A DNA stretch of 64,000 nt, taken from positions 666,305,591-666,369,590 of the forward strand of contig OY856409.1 in assembly GCA_963693085.1 (NCBI GenBank). The letters run 5' to 3'. This DNA comes from Alisma plantago-aquatica. Lineage: Eukaryota; Streptophyta; Magnoliopsida; Alismatales; Alismataceae. Of this stretch, positions 36,110-46,496 are shown piece by piece. The position numbers and the translations under genes are program-made. Each line of letters starts with the position of its first letter. The first letter of the stretch is position 1. The notes under the pieces were generated by a model. That model saw nothing but the letters and a program-made list of their open reading frames with translations. It was not told the DNA's origin and did not search any database.

Positions 36110-37450
36110 GTTTCAAACCGTTTGAATGCAAACGGTTTCAACCAAACCACATAGAAGCAAATGGTCCAAGACCGTTTGGAGGCATTGACCAGGCATTGAC
36201 CATTTGGAGGACTGTTGATAATAATGTAAATTATTTACCTACCAAAAATCATCAATTAATTCCAAGTGGTTCACCAATTGAGGGCTCATCAACCACCTAA
36301 ACCCTAATCGGGTCTATTGCTGATTTCTATAATAGTATCATGTTGAAGTTTGGGTTGAGTGACCCAAACGGTTTCAAAACCGTTTGGGGATCACCCAAAC
36401 GGTCTCAAGACCGTTTGGTGACCACCCAAGACCGTTTGGAGGTCTAGGGTTAAGCATAGTTGTCCAATTGATGATCCAATGATATCAAGTTGATGAGTAA
36501 TCGATTGCTGATTTTGGTGACCAATTCTAATATCTAAACCCTAAATGACTTGGTTTTTGATAAATTAATGGGAAAACGGTCTCAAGACCATTTGGAGGAT
36601 ATCCAAATGATCCCAAGACCTTTTGGGGGTCACCCAAGACCGTTTGGAGGTCTAGGGTTGACTATGGTTAAGTGGTTGAAGATCTAAAGGTAACAAGTTG
36701 AAGTATAATTGATTATTGACCTAATGATCATTTCAATGAATCAAACCTTAATTGGTTGAGTTAGTTTTTTATGTTGACTTGAGAAAACGGTCTCAAGACC
36801 ATTTGGAGGTTATCCAAATGATCCCAAGACCGTTTGGGGTCAGGTCATGACCAAATTGAATGATGATTCAATGATTTCAAATCAATTGGACTCACATTGA
36901 AGTATGTTGAAGGGTCATCCATTCCAAACCCTAATCCAATCGATCCAATCCCTAATTGATGATCAATTGAGTGTCAAATCAGTTGAGGGTTGACCTAATT
37001 GACTCAATTGGAGAGTGGCTAACAAGTGCATGACTAATTGAGGGGTTCAACATTGGACACCCTAACTCAATTGAAGTGGTTGAGACACTTTTTGGTCCTT
37101 GCGGTTTTGAGGTGGTTTGGACCAAACGATCTCAAGACCGTTTGGGTCCAAATGGTCTCAAGACCGTTTGGGACCAAACGATCCCAAACCGTTTGGTGCT
37201 CATGCGGTTTCAAGGTCGATTGTGTTCATGCGGTTTCAAGGTCGATTGTGTCCATGCAGTTTCAAAGTCAACTTGACCAAACGGTCTTCATGACCAAACG
37301 GTCTTCACCTCATCTTGGGCAAACGGTCTTGAGTGTGCACTTTACCAAATGGTTTCAAAAGTCAACAAGACCAAACGGTCTTCAACACCAAACGGTTTCA
37401 AGGTTTGTCCAAGACCATTTGGGGGTTTAGTGTGCAAGACCGTTTGAGGT
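36110..37450 (+). repeat. AAACGGTCT/AGACCGTTT palindrome array, 5' LTR of E
   Basis: More than 20 copies or half-copies of AAACGGTCT and AGACCGTTT lie in 1.3 kb. The best is at 36395-36418: arms CCAAACGGTCT and AGACCGTTTGG around CA. Three tandem copies at 37122, 37148 and 37174 are spaced 26 bp. Members with ATGGTC or ACCATT fit CpG decay of the parent word. The 130-residue frame at 37038-37430 runs through the array and is a by-product of it. Confidence 0.85.
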
Positions 37451-38124
37451 CTATGAAGGTCAATATCGTTTGATGCCTTAGTGGTCAAGATGGTTTAGTG
37501 GTGGATTAACCTAAACCTCATGGATACTTAATGGGATTAAAGGACCAAGTAATTAGTTGATTAAGACATGATGTAATCAATGATGACTATAACAAAGGTA
37601 CCCTTGATGGAATAGAGTGATTAGTACTCTTTGGATAAGTATGACCTAATGATCACAATAGTAATAACATAACCTATGATGTCAATATCGAGTTGACTTA
37701 GCTTAATCAAGGTGATGCAAACATCATCTTATTGAAAGAAGAGAGAGAAGACTTCTTATATGAATGATTAATCAAGTAATGAACTCCCAATATGGATGGA
37801 TACCTAATTAGGTTATGATCCATAATAATGAGATCATGAAACCCTAGTTATGACCGCTAATGAATCATAACCCTAATTGAGGGAATTAACGGAATTAATC
37901 CTTATATATGATGATGGTATATCTTAATGTGATGTAATGTGAATAGTAAACCCTAATTCTTGGTTATGCTTTTAAGCATGAAACTCAATATTTGAATTAT
38001 GAAATGAGGAATCACTATGCTTTCTTAAGCTAAGGGGTTGGATAACCATAATTGAATTGAATAAGAAACCCTAACCCTAGAAACCAGCCGTGGTGATGTA
38101 AAACGGGTGTGGTCATCTTCTGTA

Positions 38125-38154
38125 GCACGACCGTGCAAGATAGCACGGTCGTGG
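38125..38154 (+). repeat. GC-rich hairpin in 5' LTR of E
   Basis: GCACGACCGTGC and GCACGGTCGTGG are separated by AAGATA, giving 11 of 12 paired bases with a 6-base loop. The same element at 52445-52474 in the 3' LTR has one arm base changed (CG to TG). Confidence 0.75.
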
Positions 38155-38670
38155 TGTTCTATACTTAACTTGGAAATAATTTGTGTTGTGCTGACACAGA
38201 TATTATGTGCATGTTATCAATTGTGTTAGTCATGCAGGTCTTTATAAAGAAGTGATCATAACCAGGTAAGGGTTATAATGCCATATCCATTTAAAACACT
38301 TTATAAGCTCTGAGAGTGATAATATTCTATGTTGCCTAGTGAGAGGTAACATGTGAGATTGACAGGTTGTATGAGCTATGAAGGAATACCTGCATTGTTA
38401 CAATCATATTCATACTGTTAAATGACTTGATAGCAATATGTTACTTGGTAACAAGTGTTCTGATGATCTAAGGGTTTGAACACCCATATTCCTGAATCAT
38501 AATGATGAGATGATTAGGGATTGATATCCCAATGTTAACAATATGTGAAATGAACTTGATATGATTAATACTCTTTCTTTATAGCAATTGTTTAATGGTT
38601 TATGTTTGAAAACATGTCTGATGCTAAAAGAATGCCAAAATGTACTTAAACAATCATGTATAATGATATC

Positions 38671-38679
38671 ACGTAGAGC
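38671..38679. repeat. Left target duplication of LINE
   Basis: ACGTAGAGC, matching 41594-41602. In the uninterrupted LTR copy it reads ATGTAGAGC. Confidence 0.9.
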
Positions 38680-38680
38680 A

Positions 38681-40477
38681 CAAACATCCAATCTAATGGG
38701 ATGGGAGGAGGCTACACAAGGGTTATCGGCAAAGATTGGAGAGGAGGAGAAGGTCGCCTTAGAGCGGGAGATCACTACGGAGGAAATCAGAGCAGCCCTG
38801 AATAATATGCATCCTAACAAAGCCCCGGGTCCGGATGGAATGAAGGCTCTTTTTTTCCAAAAGTACTGGCACATAGTAGGTGATGATGTGACTAGCTATA
38901 TTAAAGGGTGGTGGATATCTGACAATAGCATTGTTGAGTTAAACTCTACTTTAGTAGTGATGATTCCTAAAGTCCAAAAACCTACAAAAATTGAAGAATT
39001 CCGCCCCATCAATCTGTTTAATGTTGTTTACAAAATTGCTTCTAAAGTTATGGCCAACATGTTGAGACCAATCATGGACAGGATTGTCTCGGAACAACAA
39101 AGCGCCTTCATCCCGGGCAGACTCATTACTGATAATGCCCTTATTGCATACGAAATTTTTCACACTATGAAAAGCAACAAGGGGAGGAAGAAAGGACATA
39201 TTGCTTTAAAGTTGGACATGTCCCAGGCATATGACAGAGTAGAGTGGGGTTTTGTGGATTATATCAAGGGTAAGATAGGCTTTGGAGAGAGATGGAGAAA
39301 GAAAGTTATGGACTGCATGTCAACAGTGACACACTCTTTTGCCATCAATGGAGACCGTACCAGGAAAACTCAACCGTCCATAGGATTGTGACAGGGAGAC
39401 CCTCTATCCCCTTATCTTTTCATTTTATGTGTGGAAGCTTTTTCTACCTCTATTTTATTAGCTACGCAACAAAACTATATCCATGGAGTACGGGCAAGCC
39501 GTCATGGCCCCCGCATTTCTCACCTCTTTTTTGCAGATGATTCTATCATGTTTGCAAGGGCAACCAAAGAAGAATGCCTGAAATTAGTTGTTATCATCAG
39601 CCAATATGAACGGGCATTTGGATAGAAGATTAATTTATCAAAGACTGAGGTGACCTTTAGCAAAGGAGTAGACAGGGAGAGAAAAGCAGAACTGGTGAAT
39701 CTTCTACAGGTACAGGAGGTGGACAGACATGGCAAGTACTTGGGCCTTCCCACAGCAATGGGCAGATCTAAGAAACAAGTCTTTGCCTATATCCATGATC
39801 GAATATGGAAAAAGCTGCAAGGATGGAAGGAAAAACTTTTATCTAAAGCGGGAAAGGAGGTCCTCATCAAAGCAGTAATCCAAGCTATCCCCTTCTATAT
39901 CATGAGTATATTCCAATTACCATCTTCCCTCCTGGACGAAATTAACAGTACTATCTCGAGATTTTGGCATGGATCACAAGGTACGGAAAGGAAAATTGCA
40001 TGGGTCAGCTGGGACATGCTTTGCAAAGCAAAAAACCAAGGAGGTATGGGTTTCCGTAATATCCACATATTCAACCAAGCTTTACTAGCAAAACAAGTGT
40101 GGCGGCTTTTTCATAGACAAGATACACTGGTGTACCGGGTACTCAAAGCAAGGTATTTTCCATCCTGCACAGTCCTGAAAGCGAGGTGAGGACACAATCC
40201 GAGCTTCACTTGGCAGAGTATTTGGAACTCGAAGAGTATCATTTCAGAAGGTATGCAGTGGAGTGTGGGGGACGGGGCAAATATTAGCATCTGGGCGGAC
40301 AATTGGCTTCCAAACATGCACGGCAGTATAGAAACTGGTTATGGGGTCTCTAGCCCGACGTTCAGGTCTGTAAACCAGCTTATTGACAATGATAGAAGAT
40401 GCTGGGACGGTGAGTGTGTGAGAAGCTTATTCAAAGAGGAGCTAGCCCAAAAGGTGTTGGCAATCCCGCAAGCATAA
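38681..40477 (+). pseudogene. LINE ORF2 reverse transcriptase
   Basis: One frame holds the non-LTR reverse transcriptase blocks in order: NKAPGPDGM, FRPINLFNVVYKI, SAFIPGRLITDNALIAYE, LDMSQAYDRVEW, QGDPLSPYLF and FFADDS, with the catalytic Asp pair intact near 39530. GKYLGLP and the thumb region follow. In-frame stops are TGA at 39389 (expected Arg, GLRQGDPLSP), TAG at 39623 (expected Trp), TGA at 40187 and TAA at 40475; the first three fit C-to-T or G-to-A changes. The frame happens to be open through 90 bases of LTR upstream, so the computed start at 38588 is not the LINE's own. Confidence 0.92.
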
Positions 40478-41480
40478 TGAGGAGAGAGAATACAATCTTT
40501 TGGAAACCGAGTAGGAACGGAGAGTACACAGTGTGATCTGCGTATTGGCTGGCGTCACAAGGGACAAGAAACAATGCTAATGTGCACACCAGTGGAAGCA
40601 ACAAACTCTGGAATCTGATCTGGAAGAGGGGTCTTGTTCTGAAGGTGGCGCACTTCCTTTGGCGCTGCGCAAGAGGGGCGCTGGCCACGCTGGGACGCCT
40701 CTACGACCGCCACTGCCATGAAGACAGGATTTGCAGAATCTGCGAACAAGAGAAAGAGGACATTGTACACATGCTCTTCAGGTGTCCACAAGCATGGGAA
40801 CTATGGCGGGAGCGGCCCGGCGAGCTACAAGCTAAAATCAGACGGGTGGCGCATTGGTGAGTGGGCGTAGCTCTTAAGGAGCTCGCTTGGACGGGAAAGG
40901 AGGAGGTCGATGAAGATAACATAGCAGCTTTATGGGCTGTATGGATGAGGAGGAATGATATCGTCTTCGGGAACAAGCTGCGACCACCGGCACTGGTGCA
41001 TCGACCGCTACTGGAACTCATTCGAGGTCACCGCGAAGCCAACACTAGGAAGGTCCCAGCGTCACAGACAGCAGCAAGGGTGAGATGGCAACCTCCGGAC
41101 CAACAGATCATCAAGTTGAATTGCGACGCAGCAGTGGGCATCCAAGGCAGTGACGGCGCGGGCATGGCGTGGAGGAACTCGGCGGGCGAAGTAGTGAGGG
41201 AAGCAGGGAGCAAGAAACCGACCTTGATGGACGTGCAGTGCGCTGAGCCTGGGCAGTGCGGGAGGGGCTCCGGCAGTCAAGTCAAATGAGGATAACCAGT
41301 CTAATAGTAGAGTCCGACGCGGAGAATGTGATAAACTTGATCAAAGTAAAATCTTGGAGAAAGGATCTGCTGGGCACAATCCTTGAAGACGTTTATCAGT
41401 TATCTTCCCACTTTTCTAGTATTTCTTTTAATTCATGTAGGAGACAAGCTAATTCACTGGCACATAACCTGGCGAAATAA
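40478..41480 (+). pseudogene. LINE ORF2 C-terminus: zinc-binding domain and RNase H
   Basis: After a shift near 40475, the next frame has NTIFWKPSRNGEYTV, then the zf-RVT domain with LKVAHFLWRCARGAL, CRICEQEKEDIVHMLFRC and WELW. A TGA at 40858 follows. The RNase H domain starts with PPDQQIIKLNCDAA near 41096. One base appears lost at about 41245 (GCTGAG-CCTGGGCA), moving the rest into another frame: VREGLRQS, then LIVESDAENVINLI and RRQANSLAHNLAK, ending 41480. The order is that of plant L1 elements with an acquired RNase H. Confidence 0.9.
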
Positions 41481-41593
41481 GTGACTCTCGGTAGTTTCTG
41501 CTATAGAGATAGCTCAACCTTTCCAGTGTCTGTAATGAACTGTGCTGCAGCAGATTTAAGCTAATTAATGATATCAGCTTACTTTCAAAAAAA
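41481..41593 (+). other. LINE 3' UTR and poly(A)
   Basis: The 3' tail ends TTAATGATATCAGCTTACTT, TC and A8. It has no coding content. Confidence 0.8.
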
Positions 41594-41602
41594 ACGTAGA
41601 GC
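41594..41602. repeat. Right target duplication of LINE
   Basis: ACGTAGAGC right after the A-run; the first A may belong to either. The LTR resumes with CCTGACCATAG. Confidence 0.9.
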
Positions 41603-42911
41603 CCTGACCATAGATCCATCATTGTCAGAAATTAAATGATGGTGAAACAGGTTTTCCTAAGGGAACTCCTGGAGAGCATTCTTTTTAGTATGTGGGGGTT
41701 ATGGATGTGAATATCCTTACGTCCTAATGAGAGAATTGATGTGATATGTACATTTAATCTCTCAATCCTTCATTATATGTGTATGCCGGGATGATGTATC
41801 ACTAATCTCCCGATGATGTTGTTAATGCTGCATTGATGAGAGATAAACAAGAAATCCCTCGATGGTGAAGAGAGTACAACATGCCACTATAACTCTAATA
41901 GCGAAGTTGCCAGAATACCCTGAAAAGCTATTTAAGCAGAGACACAAGATGTCCTGCATGTTGTACCTCACACTGACTGAGGAAGATGAGGTCATAGAAA
42001 TCTGGCTCTTCTGATGACCTATGTATGGTACCGATTGCAATTTAGTAATGGTCGGTTGGAGAATGAGTGGTATACCTCATCTCCTTAGGTCATAAATATG
42101 TTTGAAAAATGTAATCAGCTGTTTAGCTTAATTGCTTAGGTTGAACTACGAGAAACAATGATTGATGATACATTATTTATAGTGTTCTAGTTGAATAACT
42201 AGTATACATGTTCTTCAAATTCTTTATTGATATAAGTCTTGTCATTCAATCAAGTTATAATTGAAATGATTGCTTAGAAAATGTTGCTCTACTTAGTTTA
42301 ATCAATGAATTGCCTGCTGTTAAATAATTATAGTTCTGCTGCTCATTGTTATCTTAATCTTTGCAATAACAATGCTTCTGGAGAAGAGTTATAACTCTCG
42401 CTGGGACAATTATTCAATTGTCTCACCCCCGTGGGATTCAACTTTTTAGGTAGACGCCGAGGACGGAGGAATCCTTCAATGGGTGAGCAACAACAACAGC
42501 AACATCAGGGACAGTAGTGATCCTCAGGTGGAGACACTGTCTATCAATTCTTATAGATAGAAATGTCCTATGTGTTGTCTCTGTACACTTAGGTCCTAGG
42601 AGTCTTTAGATGTTTTAAATAGATCTGATATTTTGGCGTAATGCCTCGAGATTTTTGTATCTTGCCTTGTACAGTTAACAGGGCAGTTGAAGTTGTGACT
42701 CTCGAGATGTGATATTACAGAGATGTAATAGTGAATCAGTTTGTAAATAACTTATCTTGTTCTTTTATGAAAGAGTCCTACAGTTTATGGACCCCTGTGT
42801 AAAAAATTTAAAATTTTTTATGATTTTCAATAATTCCGCTGCTAACGAAATGCTTCCGCATTAGTTTAAATTAGTTAATATGGTTTTCACGAGACAGTCA
42901 TCACAATTTAG

Positions 42912-42923
42912 TGGTATCAGAGC
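42912..42923 (+). other. Primer-binding site of element E
   Basis: TGGTATCAGAGC, exact initiator-Met pattern, six bases after the LTR end. Confidence 0.95.
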
Positions 42924-43040
42924 TTTAGGTTCGTTGAGTCTACAGAGACATAGGACTTAGGTTATAGAGTTTGTTCTAGTGTCTTCCAGTATATCTGATA
43001 GTGTCTTCTACTCATTTAGGAGAAGAAGAGAAAACTGAAG

Positions 43041-44500
43041 ATGTCTGGATCACACGAGGAACACATTGTTGAGAGTAGTGTTGCTGCACCTAGAGAAGGT
43101 GTAAGAGACCAGGAAAGGGAGGAACATGTACCTGAACCACCCCAGTTCAATCCAGCTGACATGGGGAACCCAGCTTTCCAAGCCATGTTTGGGAAGTTTA
43201 TGACTGCCATGACACATATGACTGATAGGATGCCTATACCTGCACCTAGGGCACCTACCCATCCAGAAGGACAAGGATCCGGCAAGACATTTGAACGACT
43301 ACGTCAAGTTGGAGCCACAGAGTATGCGGGAACAACTGACCCAGCAGATGCTGACTTGTGGTTAATTGAATTAGAGAAGGCCTTCAGAATCCTGAACATC
43401 CCAGAAGCTGAGAAGGTTAGACATGTTGTGTATCTACTCAAGGGGAGTGCTGGTCACTGGTGGACCATGGAAGAACAGAAAAGGCCAGGTGTGGAGATTG
43501 CATGGGAAGTATTCTGACGGGAGTTTATCAACAGATACTTCCCTAAGACGTTCTTGGATGAGAAAATCTCTCAGTTTGAGAGGTTAAGACAAGGACCGAT
43601 GAACATTAGCAAATACGAGGCTAAGTTCATGGATTTGTTGCGGTTCTGTCCGCATATGGCAGCTACAGATGAAGAAAGGATTAGACGTTTTGAGAAGGGG
43701 TTAAACGCGGAGTTGACCACCCCTGTGTCTGCTCTGGAAAATAGGGAAAGGTTTTCTACCTTTGTGGAGTAGGTCAGGAGGATAGAGAGGTCTGTGTCAG
43801 AAAAGCGACAGACCAAGAACAAGAAGATGTACCCCCAGTTCCAAGGATCTTCATCCAAAGGTTTTAAGAAACTGAGGTTTTCTATACCTACACCACCACC
43901 TAGATTTAGTTCCCAGACGCAGTGGACGTCAAATAGGGGTAGAGGACGAAGCTTACCATTAGAAGGAGCTCGTAGCCCAACATCTGAGTCGGTTACATGA
44001 CCACCCAGACCACAACAACTGAATGGAAGTTGTTACATATGTGAAAAAATGGGACATCTGATGAAGGATTGCAGAGCTAGAGAAGTGAGTGTAACTCAAC
44101 CTCAAAGGCAAAGTCAGCAAGGTTCTCAAAGGAGATAGTTTCCAGGAGGAGCTAGAGGATGTGGACAGGAGTCCCAAGCTGGATCATCGGCACCTAGTCA
44201 TCGAGCACCGAATCAACCATAGGCAACAACGAGATTTTATGTGATGAATCCACCTAAGGCAGTGATCAACCCTCGGGTTGTGGCTGGTCAGATGGAGTTG
44301 TTTAATTCTGATATGCCTATATCTTGTGTTGTATCTGTTTTAATTGATCCAGGTGCTACGCACTCCTTTATCACTCGAAGAGTGATTCTTGACTGCAACC
44401 TGACTACAAGACATAGAACAGATAGTTTGTTTCTAGAAACTCCATTGATGGGATCTGATGTGTTGTAGGAAGTATGTTCTCCCTGCATCCTCTTCTTTTT
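43041..44500 (+). pseudogene. gag: Element E gag and protease
   Basis: The start at 43041 gives MSGSHEEHIVES in a plausible context after the leader. The frame carries the capsid domain (ADLWLIELEKAFRILN, YLLKGSAGHWW, REFINRYFP, FMDLLRFCP). A CX2CX4HX4C zinc knuckle (CYICEKMGHLMKDC) follows at 44031-44073. The protease motif VLIDPGATHSFIT has its catalytic Asp at 44346. In-frame stops lie at 43515, 43770, 43998, 44136 and 44220; each fits CGA to TGA or CAG to TAG. A shift near 44490-44505, in a T-rich run, moves protease into the pol frame. Confidence 0.92.
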
Positions 44501-45093
44501 CTGAACATCACATTCAAGTGGATCTTATACCACTTGAGATGCATGGATTCGACGTAATCCTTGGGATGGATACCTTAGAAAGGTATAAGGTTGTCTTGGA
44601 TTGTGAGTCCAAGCAGGTTGTGTTCACTAATGAAAGTGACACATGGATCTTTCAAGGAGATAGAAAGATTCTACCAACCTGTCTTATGTCATCTATGGTT
44701 GCTGAAAAGCTGATGAGGCAAGGATGTTATGCATTCTTGGCCCATGTGGTAGATACTACCATGGAGAGTCTTAACCCTGTTGAAGTTCCTGTAGTCAAGG
44801 AATTTGAAGATGTATTTCCTGAAGAACTTCCAGGTGTACCACCGCCTCGGGAGATTGATTTTGAAATTAATCTAATCCCAAACACGCAACCTATAGCACA
44901 AACACCATATAGTATGGCGCCTACTGAGATGGCAGAACTTAAGAAACAACTGCAAGAGTTTCTTGAGAAGGGTTTCATCTGACCGAGTACTTCACCCTGG
45001 GGTGCTCCGGTCCTCTTTGTTAAAAAGAAAGATGGATCGATGCGGTTTTGCATTGATTATAGACAGTTAAATAAAGTAACGATAAAGAATAAG
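44501..45093 (+). pseudogene. pol: Element E pol, first part: protease end to RT start
   Basis: SEHHIQVDLIPLEMHGFDVI and LGMDTL end the protease; the linker follows. The reverse transcriptase start has FPEELPGVPPPREIDFEI, then KGFI (TGA at 44980, expected Arg), [19 protein letters not shown] and [18 protein letters not shown]. At 45094 the solo-LTR-like insert I cuts the gene; coding resumes with YPLPRIDD at 46500. Confidence 0.92.
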
Positions 45094-46494
45094 TGATGCA
45101 TGGGTTTTGAGTCACTTTTATAGGCTTATTTTATATCTGTTTTATGCATGTATTTGTCATTTTCTTGATTATATTTGCATAATTCACTATAGTTGGCCTT
45201 TAAACTCTTTTTGCATCAAATTATACTTCTTTTATCATATTGATATGATTTTATATAATCCCCGGACTTATACACATGTTTCGACACTTTTTCAGGCACT
45301 TTTGCATTGTCCAGAGTCGATACTATCGACCCTGGTGTCGATAGTATCGACATTTTATCAGAAAGCAACCCCAAAACGCGATCTAGGAATAAAAAACATG
45401 TATCATGGTCGATACCATCGACCTGGGGGTCGATATTATCGACAGCGTCGGGATTTGGCAATTTTCTGCACTAAAACGGAGTGTTTTAATTCGACGGTTG
45501 AGCTTTTTCGGAGCTGTAAAGTGGTCCTATGACCTAAGAAGAGCACGGACGGCCCTAGGGGGGTCTCATATTGTGTTGCACAACATCCAAGAAGGAGGGA
45601 GATAGAGAGAAGACAAGAGACGAAGGCCGTCAACCGAGCGATCCGGGCACCTCCGACGGGCGATTTTGCTGTCGGAAGACTTCAAAACGCACGTTTCTCG
45701 AGGAGGATCTCCAGGAACACCTTTGTATCAGGGGTTACACGAGTTTGCTCCATGTTTCCCATATTTTTCTTCTCTACTCCTATGTATTTTCTATTGTCAA
45801 CCATGCGGGGCTAATCCCCTTAATCTTTAGGACTGGGAGTAGCCCGGGGAAGCATTGTATGACATTTTTATCATAGTAATTCATCATTTATCTCTTAAAT
45901 CTATGGTATGCTTTCATTTTCTCAATTATATTGTTATTATTAATCACCATAATGATAATCTAATGCCTTTAATTACTTTGAAAGAAGAATTAACTGTTGA
46001 AAAGAGACGAAATTCACATTAATTAACAAATCCCTTGAACAAGGTGATGTACGGTTAATGGTGGAAACCCAGAGGTCGATTCTAATGCACCTAGTTTAGG
46101 ATATAGGTTACTACGATGGTGGAACCGACCTAGACTTAGGTAGTGAATTATACCACGATAGTGGACAATTCTGACTACAGGCCACTACCCAGATTGAGAG
46201 ATGAACTTGAGTAGCTATATGGAAATTCATACAATGAAAACCCGCGATGAAACTGCAATCCTAAAGATCTCCATTTGAATTGATTAAACTAAACCCTTAA
46301 TCGATTGCCATGTTTATTTTATTTTCTTTTATTTTACAACAACTCTCAAACTCTTTTAATCGGTTTAGCTGATCGCAACCAGTTATTAGTAGTCTACTAA
46401 AATTCACGTTTCCCTGAGTTCGACTCGGGCCTCACAAGGCCTATATTACATTGATACGTATACTTGCATTTGCATGCATGGTTTACATGTGTCA
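45094..46494 (+). mobile_element. Insert I: solo-LTR-like element in E's RT gene
   Basis: The 1,401-bp insert starts TGATGCATGG and ends CATGTGTCA. Flanks are ATAAG (45089-45093) and ACAAG (46495-46499), a 5-bp duplication with one difference. Outside it, the reverse transcriptase reads NK directly into YPLPRIDD. It has no PBS, PPT or coding sequence, and its 3' part (TTCCCTGAGTTCGACTCGGG) resembles U5 ends of long-LTR plant elements. The 141-residue frame at 45107-45532 has no recognised domain. Possible identity: solo LTR of a Tat/Athila-like or non-autonomous element. Confidence 0.8.
45316..45443. repeat. Two pairs of GTCGAT-N3-ATCGAC palindromes
   Basis: Four 15-bp sites: 45316-45330 (centre ACT), 45337-45351 (AGT), 45408-45422 (ACC) and 45429-45443 (ATT). 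All arms are perfect. Within each pair starts are exactly 21 bp apart, with spacers CCTGGT and CTGGGG; the pairs are 92 bp apart. Confidence 0.95.
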
Positions 46495-46496
46495 AC

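Larger units (their letters stand above)
38680..41593 (+). mobile_element. L1-type LINE, 5'-truncated, in E's 5' LTR
   Basis: It is bounded by the duplication ACGTAGAGC (38671-38679 and 41594-41602) and ends in eight A residues. The uninterrupted target is visible in E's 3' LTR at 52981-53010 (ATGTAGAGCC). The insert has only the C-terminal part of ORF2: reverse transcriptase, zinc-binding domain and RNase H. ORF1 and the endonuclease are absent, as in a typical 5'-truncated insertion. Confidence 0.95.
36102..42905 (+). repeat. 5' LTR of element E (truncated, with LINE insert)
   Basis: Without the LINE this is about 3.9 kb and matches 50414-54302. It ends GTCATCACA, six bases before the PBS. 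The first roughly 1.25 kb of the LTR, including the TATA-like region, is missing; the junction is exactly at the copia LTR end (36101). Confidence 0.88.

Noticed and set aside
37038..37430. 130-residue frame rich in repeated peptides
   Set aside because: It runs through the AAACGGTCT array; the peptide repeats come from the DNA repeat. The copy in the 3' LTR is interrupted.
36110..37450. Regular short repeats as a CRISPR array
   Set aside because: Spacing is irregular, words vary, no cas genes exist, and the context is a plant LTR.
15539..45093. Same target word ATAAG at solo LTR J and insert I as a sign of sequence-specific insertion
   Set aside because: Two cases of a 5-bp AT-rich word in an AT-rich genome are not convincing, and the duplication at I is imperfect.
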